A stretch of DNA of 64,000 nucleotides. Origin: Lyophyllum atratum (taxonomy: Eukaryota; Basidiomycota; Agaricomycetes; Agaricales; Lyophyllaceae). Both the position numbers and the translations under genes were made by a program. Below are positions 10,911-21,055 of this stretch, in pieces. Each line of letters opens with the position of its first letter. The stretch's first letter is position 1. The stretch lies in assembly GCA_014905825.1 (NCBI GenBank), contig JACGCN010000020.1, forward strand, positions 248,001-312,000. Reading direction: 5' to 3'. Under the pieces are notes generated by a model, which was not told where the DNA came from, did no database searches, and saw only the letters and a program-made list of their open reading frames with translations.

Positions 10911-11238
10911 GGGGTCTCTTCATATGCAGTCGTCCGAACTACACGTCGATAGCTATAGTTCGTTTGAAATGTGAATAGTTCTGAGTCGAATGCGAGCTAT
11001 CAGTATCTACCCCCAATGAACGTGGCCATCGAGGGAGAAACGCTCGACTACGTCAGAAAGCTATCCGCTTGATCCAATGCCAGGCGAGAAGCTGGAAGTC
11101 CCCAGCTCTCCCCTCTCTCAAAGTCTCTCAAAGCATAGCAAACAGTCCTTACTCCCACAAAAACACCTCTCACATCCATCAACAACACATCTATCTCTAT
11201 TCTCCTCCACCACGCCCACCAAAACTCCCCCACCCTCC
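10911..11238. other. Convergent intergenic spacer, no gene seen
   Basis: The 328 bases lie between the stop of the plus-strand transporter (10910) and the stop of minus-strand delta-COP (11239). Nothing but 3' UTR sequence is expected and nothing else is visible. Confidence 0.6.
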
Positions 11239-13378
11239 TCAAACCACCAAATACTCCTCACTCCCCACCACCCTATCCACCGAAACCCTCACCTCCCCCT
11301 GAGCCTCCTCCACCCCCACCCCCGCCACACTCCCCCTCCCCACAAACGCCACCCGCACAGGGAAGAACGCGCCCGCATCGTCCCCGCCCACCGTGAACAT
11401 CAGCGAGCCCACGCGTGTGTCTTCCTCCTCTTCACCCGGGGAGGAGGGGGAAGAGGAGATGTGGGGGATGGACCAGGCGAGGGAGTGCGAGGAGGGGTCG
11501 AGGGTCCAGTCGCCTGTGTGGGCGGAGACGGTTGGGTAGGAGCCGGCTCTGCGGGGTGGGGAGGGGGTTAGTTAGGTGTGTGAGGAGGGGATGAGTGAGA
11601 TATGCGAGGAGAAGGAGGAGGAGAGACAAAGAAAGAGGGGAGGGGAAGGGAGGGGGATGAGAAGTAGATGGAGCGCAAGGGGAGGAAGGGGAGCAGGGAG
11701 GAAGAAGGGAGCCAAGGGAAGTAGGAGCAGAAAGCAGGGAGCGGCGCAGAACCAAAGAAGACGGAGGGGCGACTTACGGGAGTGGAATGGATATGACCAC
11801 ATCGTATAGCTCCACATTCTCATTCTCGAGCTCATACTCGATACTCACCTCACACGTCCCGTCATTCGACGTCGAAGGCCAGCAGTTGACTACCCCCCAC
11901 CCAAAGATCAGCATCACCCTTCCCAACAACCAAAAACCAGAAAAAGCTCATCACTCACTCGACAAAGGCACAACACTCTCATCCACCCCCACATACCTCC
12001 ACTTCAACACCCCAAGGCTCTGCCCCACCGGCCACGCCCTCCCCGCCTCCTTCAGCCTCACCACCCTCTCCCCCCCACCCCCCGCGCCGAACTTCGCGAC
12101 GTTCGGGTGCTGCTTGAACTGCAGATCCGCGATGAGGGGCGGCAAGAGCGTGAGGCGCAGGTGCGCGTGGGCGGGGTCGGTGATGAGGAGGTTCATCTCG
12201 CCTTTGATCTCGAGGGACTGGAGGCCGCCGTCCCGTAGGAGGGAGGCGGAGATTTGTTCTTTGATTGCTATGTGCACGCTGCAGGAGTGGGGGGTGGTCA
12301 GTATCAAGTCCACATCGAGAATAAAAGACGTACCTCTCCGCTTCGACTTCAGGCACACTCCCTCTCCCCTCACTACCCTTCTGCACATGCGCAGCCGGCG
12401 AAGGTTGCACCTCGACACCCGGCGCCTCCCCCACCTCCATCGACGACGCAGCTAACACGTCCCCCCCAAGCGCATCCAGCAATTCCGCCTGCTTCGTCTT
12501 CTTCGTCCCGAGCTTCATGCCCGAGCCCTTGAACGCCGGGGCCCTAGCGGCGGGGGACGGCGTGGCGCGCGTGATGGGGGACGGGGCGTCGGGGGCGTCG
12601 AAGCGTTGGGGGACGGGGGAGTACCCTCCTGAGACGCCCCCGCCCCCGCCGACGCCGAGGTAGGAGCTCCCGCCGGAGCCGGCGGTGCGCCGTTGTTGTT
12701 CGCGGCGCTGCATTTCGAGCTGCTTGGCGCGGCGTTTGAGCTCTTCCTTTGCTTCTGCTTCTTTGTTCTACACGCAGAGGGGTGGGTCAGCGTCAGGGAA
12801 GGGCGTGAGAGAGGGGGGGGGGGGGGTACGCACCCTAGCGATGATCTCCTGGATCTTCTCCTCATGACTCTCCATCTCCAACACACTCCTCACCTGCATC
12901 AGGTTCACATTCTCCCGATACCCCATACTCACCACCTCATCGAACGCGCCCAGCAGCTCAAACGCATTCTTCAGAATCTCGCGCTCGTCGGCGGTGCGGC
13001 ACATGTCGGAGACGACGCGGGCGAAGAGGTGGAGGGTGTCGATGTCTTGGAGGATGTTGGAGGCTTTGTTGGTGATGAGGAGGATGTAGAGGTCTTCGAG
13101 GGGCTGGTAGACGTAGCGGACGTCAGAGGTTTCGACGGAGGTGTGTTGCGTGTTGGTGGGGATGAGCTTGGGGAAGGAGGCGAGGAGGGATTCGATCCGG
13201 GTGCGGGTCATGTCACGGAATTGCCGAGAGATGACGGCTGGGTGCTGGGCATGAAGAGGTGTAATGAGGAGATGCTAGGGAACTCACGTTTTCCGCCTTT
13301 TGTACATATTGAAGCTGCTAAAACGACCTGGAATCATAATCAGTTAACGCTCCTTTCTATACTTTTGCACAAACCATC
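11239..13378 (-). CDS. RET2: Coatomer subunit delta (delta-COP)
   Basis: Delta-COP is a COPI coat subunit that acts in Golgi-to-ER retrieval. Exons: 13378-13376 (the ATG alone), 13328-13288, 13237-12834, 12767-12334, 12278-11959, 11889-11778 and 11548-11239. The N-terminus VVLAASICTKGGKPVISRQF begins the longin-like domain, continued by YVYQPLEDLYILLITNK and ILKNAFELLGAFDEVV. A linker with KRRAKQLEMQRREQQRR and a Gly/Ser-rich stretch follows. The C-terminal mu-homology domain includes VHIAIKEQISASLLRDGG, GVLKWRYVGVDES and SIEYELENENVELYDVVI. The last intron (11777-11549, 229 nt) is unusually long and very pyrimidine-rich on the coding strand. The start exon of three bases is inferred from a GTTTGT donor directly after ATG and a good acceptor before GTC. 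A 284-codon frame on the opposite strand here is an antisense shadow. Confidence 0.93.
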
Positions 13379-13522
13379 GCGTCCTATGAATCCGGCTTCA
13401 GAGATTGGTATTTACAAGGAGATCGTGAGTGATGGTCGTCCGTACGTGTCCAGCATTTTTCGTCAGGGCAGGTCATTCCACCAGTCACATGACCAGTCGC
13501 GTCTCATTCACGTTGATTCACA

Positions 13523-13923
13523 GATATGGCAACCTCAAAGACCTTGAGGAAACCATTAAACTGGAGCAGGATGTAGTCGAGGCGATACGGCCGGACCATC
13601 CAAAGCTTCCAGTTTATCAGTTCAACCTCGCCGTTTCTCATACTGCTCAGTACCGCAGAAATGGGGATATCAAGGATTTGAAATTTGCTCTTAAATATAA
13701 CCAAGCTGCATTGGAGGGGGTACCCCTGGACCATCCAACTTTGCCTTTATATCGACACAGCCTTGCGCTGTCCCATGTTGAGAGGTTTGAAAGGCTCAAG
13801 GTCCTGCCAACGAAAATATTGAGGCGAATTTCTGGCTTGGTGCAGATTGCAAGGTTTCTTTCTGAAGAAAAAAGTATAGAGGTATCAGGCATTTCCATTC
13901 TTTGGAATCCCTGGGCCAAGTGA
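13523..13923 (+). pseudogene. TPR (CHAT-associated type) repeat fragment
   Basis: About 100 residues match the tandem repeat found in fungal TPR/CHAT proteins: YGNLKDLEETIKLEQDVVEA, DHPKLPVYQFNLAVS, NGDIKDLKFALKYNQAALEG and PTLPLYRHSLALSHVERFE. After RFERLK the repeat consensus is lost. Upstream, a GTGAGT...CACAG intron could join a short ATG exon at 13386, but the phase does not fit and delta-COP starts only 8 bp away on the other strand. I therefore read it as a truncated relic. It ends a few bases before a tRNA gene. Confidence 0.6.
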
Positions 13924-13930
13924 TAAAAGT

Positions 13931-14022
13931 TTCGGGTACGGGGAATCGAACCCCGAGCTGCCGCGACACTCCGAGCAGAACCGCATGAGAGGCGGCAATG
14001 TTAGCCGTTACACCATACCCGA
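13931..14022 (-). tRNA. tRNA-Glu (anticodon CTC) with a 20-nt intron
   Basis: On the minus strand TCGGGTA at 14022 pairs with TACCCGA ending 13932 to form the acceptor stem, with A as discriminator. The D-arm is GGTGTAACGGCTAAC. The anticodon stem GCCGC/GCGGC encloses loop CTCTCA-C with anticodon CTC. The T-arm is CGGGG-TTCGATT-CCCCG. A 20-nt insert after position 37 is the canonical place for a tRNA intron. Confidence 0.9.
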
Positions 14023-14592
14023 CTTCATTTGCTTCCCACCAACTGACACTGAGCTCACCTTCACGGCAGCGCTGGATGAACCCGGTCCCCAGGTCTTGCT
14101 CAGCAACGGTGATGGTGGAGTTGAGTTGATTTGTGATTTCGAACAGGGGTACTTAGGCCGTGCTCGAGTATGTTCGCGTTGGATTAGGAATCTACTCTCG
14201 CTGACCGGCCCATTCCCCGAAAAGGTTCCCAGCCCTCTCAATGCCATCCACGCGTCTCCACCCTCCCTGTCGTCGTGCATATGCATCCTTCTCATACCCC
14301 CACCAACGCTCCAATGAATGGACGTACTCCACCCACGAAATCTCTGGTCCTTATCAAAGTAGCAGCGCTATATTTATCAAGATCAGATAACACAACTCGC
14401 CCGCATGCATGAATAAGCCACATGGTCCTGGGTATACGCGTCATCCTTGAATCCGTCTCTGTCATCCCATCATGCGCGTACAGGCACGGCGCGGGCGGGG
14501 TATAAGTACACGCGAGGGCAGGGGCGTTCTATTTCCCATTCCCCCTCTAGATCTCCTACTACCACAAGAACCCTTGAAAGATCTATACCAAG
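14023..14592. other. Intergenic between tRNA-Glu and AKR gene 1
   Basis: No coding frame is supported here. The right half is the promoter of the aldo-keto reductase at 14593, with a TATA box at 14501. Confidence 0.5.
14501..14508 (+). promoter_or_regulatory. TATA box of AKR gene 1
   Basis: TATAAGTA lies 92 bases before the ATG at 14593 and follows a GC-rich block (GCGGGCGGGG). A CT-rich stretch, usual around fungal transcription starts, follows before the ATG. Confidence 0.55.
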
Positions 14593-16187
14593 ATGGCGCC
14601 CTCTGAAGAACAAGTCGTACTACACGAATTCGACCCGAAGAACATGCCCTTCCGCCGGCTCGGGCCCAGCGGTCTGCGCGTGCCCGTCTTCTCCCTCGGT
14701 GGATGTGCGTCTCCTCCCCCCTCCCCCACTCCCCTCCCGTGTCTTCGGTGTAACTCATTTCTTTTGCGGGGGAAGGGCTGACCCTGGGCGGCTCGGTCAC
14801 GGGCGATCCCGTCAAAGAGATCATCAAGACTGCGTTCGACGCTGGGATCAACATGTTTGATACGGCTGAGGCGTATGCTGGCGGGAAGTCTGAGCTCGAG
14901 ATGTACGTCTACCCCCCTCCTCGTGTCTTTCCCCCTTGAAAGAAGAGAAGAGGCTGATGTGGTGTAGGGGCCGCGTGCTGAAAGAGCTGGGGCTGCGCAG
15001 GACGGATCTGGTGGTGACGACGAAGCTTTTCTGGGGGTTGAGGAAGGGCCCGAACGACGGGGGGTTGTCGAGGAAGCAGTGCGTATATATATATCCTCTA
15101 AGCTTCCGCCCCCGGATCGTGTGGTGATTTGGACTACTTTTTGAAAGCATCATCGAAGGCACGCAAGAAAGTCTCGCGCGGCTCGGGCTCGACTACGTTG
15201 ACGTCATGTTCGCGCACCGGCCTGACCACACCGGTACGTCCTGCATTAAACATCCGGCATGGGTAGGAAGGCAGAGCTGACTCTTTTCTTTGGGGGGGGG
15301 TGCATATAGTCCCGATGGAGGAGATCGTGCGGGCGTTCAACTATATCATCGAGAAAGGTTGGGCGTTCTACTGGGCGACCTCAGAGTGGAGCGCGCGGGA
15401 GATCGAGGAGGCTTTCCGTACGTGTTCACATCCAAATTCGTTGTGCGGCTGAGTGTCGTGGCTGAGGATGGGTTTTGGTGTGTAGATGTGGCTGATAAGC
15501 TGGGCTTGATGGGTCCGATTGCGGAGCAGTGTCAACACAAGTGCGTTTTTTTCCCCTTTCTTTGGTTTTAGGAAAAGTGCTGACGGGGGGTTGTAGCATG
15601 TTCCACCGTGAGCGCCCTGAGAAGGAATACGAGTAAGCTATACCCGAGCTTTTTTTATCCACACTCAGTACTTAGCGCTACCCACAGCCCCCTCTACCGC
15701 AAATACGGGCTCGGAACCACCACCTGGTCTTCCCTCGCCAGCGGCCTCCTCACCGGAAAGGTCCGTAACTCCCACCTCCGCCCTTCCGCACCTAACCACG
15801 CTCCCCACATAGTATAACGACGGCATCCCCGAAGGCTCCCGCTTCGCCACCACCGCCATGTTCAAATCCACCGTCGACTCCCTCCTCCTCCCCTCCGGCC
15901 AATCCAAAATCGCCAAAGTCCGCGCCCTAACCCAACTCGCCAAGGACGAACTCCAAACCACCCCCACCGCGCTCGCCCTCGCGTGGGTGGCGAAGAACCC
16001 CAACACGTCGACGGTGATTCTTGGTGCGTCGAGTAAGGAGCAGTTGAGGGAGAATTTGGAGGCGGTGGAGGTGTTGGGGAGGTTGACGGAGGAGATTATG
16101 CAGAAGATTGAGGGGATTTTGGGGAATAAGCCGGAGGGGGAGGTTAATTATGGGAGACCTGCGCTGGATATTCATGGGCGTCTTTGA
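14593..16187 (+). CDS. Aldo-keto reductase, Kv-channel beta-subunit type (copy 1)
   Basis: This is an NADPH-dependent aldo-keto reductase of the group that includes voltage-gated K+ channel beta subunits, probably cytosolic. Nine exons: 14593-14704, 14776-14902, 14968-15078, 15148-15233, 15310-15417, 15486-15540, 15597-15632, 15688-15760 and 15813-16187. The TIM-barrel start is FRRLGPSGLRVPVFSLGGW. Catalytic residues are visible as the Asp and Tyr of NMFDTAEAYAGGKSE, the Lys of VVTTKLFWG and the His of VMFAHRPD. The cofactor loop is near the C-terminus (TVILGASSKEQLRENL). Length (about 350 residues) is normal and no lesion is seen. A paralogue with shared intron positions lies at 19290-21055. 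The physiological substrate is unknown. Decayed TPR relics flank the gene on both sides. Confidence 0.93.
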
Positions 16188-16209
16188 GTGCTGCGTTTGT
16201 ATGTACTAG

Positions 16210-17234
16210 TAAGTAGATGTACGGTGAATACATTGGACCCAGAATATGCAAGCGCCAAAATGGTTTGGCGCTGAGCACGTTCAGGACTAGTCTGGACTGG
16301 GGTGGCGTCAAGAGCGAGGAGTCTGCCGTATCTTATGGCTGACTGGATGTCCTCTGACTTGCCAGTTTTGTCAAAGTAGCGGGTCACAAGCACAGCCGGA
16401 CATTCAATATTCATGCCTGAAAGGCAAGTCAGAATGTCCGAGGGTGTGCTCTGCACAGCGAACCTATTCCAGACTCGAGCGACGTAATTTCGTCAAAGGT
16501 ATCGAAATAGGAAGCATATGACGCAGCCAGACTTTGCTCCTATCGTGGCAGCTCGGGGTCACCGGTCATCGATCATCGCTGGCCCCAGCAGCGACAACAG
16601 CTATATCACACTTCAGAGACTCTTCAAGATCTTTCCTGTCGCCCAGTCGATCAAACCTATCGGAATAAGATACGGACAGGTCTGTCATCCGTTCCAGGAG
16701 AGCAGGGTCGCCCTCTGGTGTACCCGCAATTGCGAGGTGCTGGTACTTAAAAGCTAACTCTAGAGCAGCTAGATCATCCAGCTCTCGAAAGAGCCGTGCG
16801 TGATATCTCGCAAGACCTGAGTAACGAAGAGGAAGCTCAGTGTCCTCTGCAGGTGTGGCATCGATCGCAGCTTTCATACGCTGGACGGCCTGTTTCAGAT
16901 CGGACGGGTCACCTACCTTGGTAAACCGATTCTCGTGAAAGTAAGAGAGGGTCTCTAGAAAAGAAGCCAGAGAAGGATGACCGCTTGAGTGGGCCGCTTC
17001 AACCGCCGCTTTGTTGTACCGCAAGGCAGCGTCGAGATCAGCTAGATCGTCGGACTCATCGAATTTCAGGCTGGTACGATGTTGCTTTATCCTAGCAATC
17101 CAGGAGAGAGGGATGTTAGATCGGAGGAACGGTGAGGTAGCTGGACTTGGGCTTACCTTCAATTCGTTGATGCTCATCATGCCGCCTTCGGGTGCAGGGA
17201 ACAACTGGTTGCTACTCGAGAATAATTCCTCCAA
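16210..17234 (-). pseudogene. TPR (CHAT-associated type) gene, decayed
   Basis: From the Met at 17234 a 222-residue frame carries tandem units such as DESDDLADLDAALRYNKAAV, GDPSDLKQAVQRMKAAID, LAALELAFKYQHLAIAG and DRFDRLGDRKDLEESL. The frame stops at 16566 just after GASDD. The repeat continues in another frame as PELPR-stop-EQSLAASYASYFDTFD, then in a third frame as YFDKTGKSEDIQSAIRYG. Loss of frame plus an internal stop indicates a pseudogene. No CHAT protease domain is present. Such proteins are numerous in mushroom genomes and of unclear role. Confidence 0.6.
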
Positions 17235-17431
17235 GGTGTGAGGAGCATGGTTGCTTGTCGAGTGAGATTCTGTGGAAATTTAGTACGGTTTCTGGGCGTT
17301 TGGGCAAGCTGTGAGCGTAGGAGATGAAGGTCGGGGATCAAGAGGTTGATGGGTATTTACTTAAACTTTAGCACGTGTTCGACCTCCACAACAAGGCTGA
17401 TCGAGGCTTGCGGCTTTCCACTGAATCAAAC

Positions 17432-18199
17432 ATGCGTCTCCAGCTACTTGCTCTCCTCGCTGCCCCTCTACTCTCCCTTGCGTCTCAAGAGCAGCAAATT
17501 CCCATGTCTAACAATCCCTCCAACTACTCACCGACGACACACACCAAGCCAACACTGGCGGATCTCCTGACCATAGAGCCCACAGCCTCGATATTCTATT
17601 CTTATGCTCGGGAGATACAGCTTAGTTCAATTTTTGCGGACCCTCGCGTCAATTCGACGGTATTTGTGCCCACGAATAAGGCGGTCATGGCGTTAGCCCA
17701 CAAGCCGTGAGTCGAGCCACTTCTCGTTGCGACAGTGATTTGACGTCATGTTTTGGCACCAGTCACCAAGGACCTACTCAGACTGCACCTTCAGGCGATG
17801 ATGTTGAGATTACGGAAGAGGAGTTCGAGAGCATATCGAAGAGGAACGTCGAACGATGGGTGTCTGCTCACATCATCCCCGTACGTACCCAGCCCAGCGG
17901 AATTCCTACCCCGGACTTACCCCCAGCATCGAACTCCTAGAAATCACCGATTACACTCGACTCGCAGGAGTACCCTACTCTCCTTGATGGGAAGACTATT
18001 TCGTTCAGACCAGTTAGCAAGAACAACGGGAAGGGTCCAGAATGGAGTCGGGTCACATTGGAAGATGGGGTTCGGATTATTGGCATGAAAGAGGTACGAT
18101 ATCGCTGCGCGACTTCTTCACTAAACCTCTCAAACTTGTCTTTTCTAGGGCTTGAATGGTGTGCTCTTTCTGATTGATGGCACCGTTTCTTACGAGTAA
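17432..18199 (+). CDS. Secreted FAS1 (fasciclin)-domain protein
   Basis: Four exons: 17432-17706, 17763-17880, 17968-18093 and 18149-18199. The start MRLQLLALLAAPLLSLAS is a clear signal peptide, which decided the start over an upstream Met in the same frame. One FAS1 domain follows: PTLADLLTIEPTASIFYSYA, then NSTVFVPTNKAVMAL (the conserved TVFVPTN box), RWVSAHIIP (the H box region), and at the end GLNGVLFLIDGTV. The total of about 190 residues fits a single-FAS1 extracellular or vacuolar protein without a membrane anchor. FAS1 domains mediate adhesion or wall association; the specific role is unknown. It lies between the two AKR copies but shows no functional link to them. Confidence 0.88.
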
Positions 18200-19289
18200 T
18201 GCTTTCGCGTCATTCACGACTTCATGTATCCGACACATCGTCTTCTAAACTCCATGTAATCCTATCGTGAGTCCATATAATGTCTTGATATCTCGCGAGC
18301 GTTGCGAACCGAATAGTCGCGAGGTTTTTGGACTCGTGCCACCGCATGCCTCTGCCGTGACAACTGGGATGGTCGGATCTGCTTCGTAGCCCTATACACC
18401 TTACGCTTCTAAGCTCTGGGTAGGCTGGACATTGGAAAACTCCGGACAAACTGATAGCAGCCGCATTCGCATTCGTCGGTCACCCCTCCCGACGCCCAGG
18501 TATCAGCAAAACTCTGGACATGTCGCGGCCTGCCAGGGCAAAGAGGCCAAATGCATGTACACCTGGACACAGCCTTACTCCGCTGCCAACATGCGCGTCG
18601 GTGCCGTAGCTAGTATACTTTGAGAACGTCTCTTTGTCAACACGAGCCAAATATTTTGAGATCAGCACTACGTGAGTTGCATATTCCTGCCGGGCCGTTC
18701 CACGCTAATTGACTTCCTACAAGGGCGTGATAGGGGTACTCATCTTATTCCGCCCGGTCCTCCACTTGGCGAAATCATGCATGACGAGATCGCAACCTAG
18801 TCAGCTTTACCCCTGACTCATTGCATCAGTGCGGGGTATCTAGCTCTATCCCCCCCGATCCCATCAAGCGTGGTAGACGCCCAACCTTTCGCGATCGATG
18901 AATACCCCGGCAGGCACCGCAGTCATCAGATCTACAAGGACATTACGCTTGTAAGCTATCCCATATTCCTATAGTATGCCTTTTGGGATCTAAATCGGTC
19001 TCGGAAAATACCCAGATGCCATAACCTGAACGGTCCAGTCCTCAAAACCAGTTAATCGGCAAACGATCAGGATATACATAGTGACCTATTTTCGTCCATC
19101 TCAAGTTTATCGATCTCAACTGACAAACCCTTTCTCCCGCGGCGAAAGCTCGGACTTCCCTCGACCCCCCCACCCAGTATTTAAGTCTCCAAAACGAGAC
19201 CCCATCTGCCACCCCCACCAGGTCTTACACACTTCTCGAAATCCCCATCCTGCTTAGTACCAAATCGATAAGATCGCAACGCAATCGCG
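18200..19289. other. Intergenic, 1.1 kb, promoter of AKR gene 2
   Basis: No coding frame is supported. The right end contains the TATA element of the second AKR gene; the rest holds nothing I can identify. Confidence 0.5.
19179..19186 (+). promoter_or_regulatory. TATA-like element of AKR gene 2
   Basis: TATTTAAG lies 104 bases before the ATG at 19290, a spacing close to that of the TATA box in front of the paralogue, after a C-rich tract. Confidence 0.5.
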
Positions 19290-21055
19290 ATGTCTGACGC
19301 CCAGCTCGAGTTTGACCCTAAAGACATGCCATTCCGCCGGCTCGGTTCGAGCGGCTTGCGCGTCCCACTGTTCTCGCTTGGAGGATGTGCGTACGGTCCT
19401 GCTCTTAATCTAATCAGCATCGGAGCTGATCCGGTGGTTCGGCGTGCTCCTTTCGTATAGGGTTGACTCTGGGAGGGACGGTCACAGGAGACCCGGTCAA
19501 AGTTAGTTTCGGGTGTACTTGCTTCCGTGCAGTGTGTGCTTATACCATGCGGTGATCCAGGAAATCATCAAGACCGCTTTCGAGAATGGGATAAACATGT
19601 TTGATACGGCAGAAGAGTACTCTTTGGGCAAGTCCGAGTTGGAGATGTGAGTGGAAATTCTCGCAGTCCCGAGGTAGGTTGTTGATATCGCCAGGGGTCG
19701 GGTGATCAAAGAGCTGAACCTCCGGAGAACTGATCTTGTCATCACAACAAAATTATTCTGGGGCATGAAGAGGGAGACCAACCCTAATGACACCGGTCTA
19801 TCGCGCAAACAGTGAGATAAGCAAGCCCTTTTCTTGCGAAACCTCCACTTACCGCTTTGGCTTGCAAGTATCATTGAAGGTACCCAGGGTAGCCTTACTC
19901 GCCTTCAACTCGACTATGTCGATGTCATTTTCGCACATCGCCCGGATTTCACTGGTTTGCCTGTGTGGTGATTTGACGACATGTACGGCTTGTCTGATGG
20001 AGGCATTAGTTCCCATGGAAGAGATCGTCAGGGCATTCAATTATGTCATTGAAAAGGGATGGGTAAGTGCTACTTCCGTCAATCCTATGAGGTTACCCAT
20101 GCCGGTGCGATATCAGGCTTTTTACTGGGCCACATCAGAGTGGAGCGCACGAGAAATCGAAGAGGCACATCGTACGTATCGACAGTTAGTGAAGGCGCCA
20201 CAGGCACGGATGAGTTGTCTCTCTTGACAGATGTAGCAAGCCGCCTGAACCTCATTGGCCCCATTGCCGAGCAATGCCTGCACAAGTATATTCCAACTTT
20301 TTACCACCGTACGTGTATGAACTCATCAGATATTAGCATGTTCCACCGTGAGCGTCCCGAAAAGGAATACGCGTACGTTCATGCGGTGCATTTCAGCCTT
20401 TGGTCATGTCCCTGATCGAGTAATTTCCAGGCCGCTCTACCAGAAATACAACCTGGGAACTACGGTATTCTCTGCTCTCGCGGGTGGTCTCCTCACCGGA
20501 AAGGTCGGTGTCTCCTCGCCCGTCGGCTGATGAATGCGAGATCCCTGATGAAATCATCCCTACAGTACAACGACGGAATTCCGCCCAACACCCGTTTCGC
20601 CACTCACGCCACAAACTTTAAAAACACGATCGACAGCCTGCAACAACCCGAGGGCCAAGAGAAGATTCGTAAAGTGCGCGAATTGACGAAAATCGCCGAG
20701 GGTATGTCATTTCACCCATTTTCTTTTGTATGGAATGGGCATCATCTCATCTTGTTTTGCTCAGAATTGGAGGCTACCACGAGCGCCCTAGCCTTAGCAT
20801 GGATCGCAAAGAACCCCAACACCTCCACGGTAATTCTTGGCGCGTCCTCGCCGGAGCAGGTTCTGGAGAACCTGAAAGCGCTCAAGGTGATCCCGAAATT
20901 GACTCCAGAAATCCTCGAGAGGATCGACAAGATTCTTGATAATGTTCCTGAGCCGCCTGTACATTTTTCCGTTCTTCCTGTTTGTGGTATATGGCTGAAC
21001 GCTGCTGCAGAATAACTATGGCCGGCCCGCCCTGGACAAGTTTGGCAGGCAATAG
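19290..21055 (+). CDS. Aldo-keto reductase, Kv-channel beta-subunit type (copy 2)
   Basis: Paralogue of the gene at 14593 with the same reaction class. Thirteen exons: 19290-19386, 19461-19501, 19561-19646, 19695-19811, 19869-19954, 20010-20062, 20116-20171, 20231-20285, 20337-20372, 20431-20503, 20566-20701, 20765-20958 and 21011-21055. Nearly all copy-1 intron positions are kept and four are extra here. Catalytic features are NMFDTAEEYSLGKSE (Asp, Tyr), VITTKLFWG (Lys) and VIFAHRPD (His). MFHRERPEKEY and YNDGIP match copy 1, and TVILGASSPEQVLENL is the cofactor-binding end. It finishes NNYGRPALDKFGRQ. All splice sites are canonical, so the gene looks functional. Extra introns mean either gain here or loss in copy 1 after duplication. 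Confidence 0.92.

Noticed and set aside
12693..13547. 284-codon open frame on the plus strand, the longest on that strand nearby
   Set aside because: It is antisense to delta-COP exons, rich in Glu/Val/Gly from GC bias, shows no domain and runs across the true gene's splice sites.
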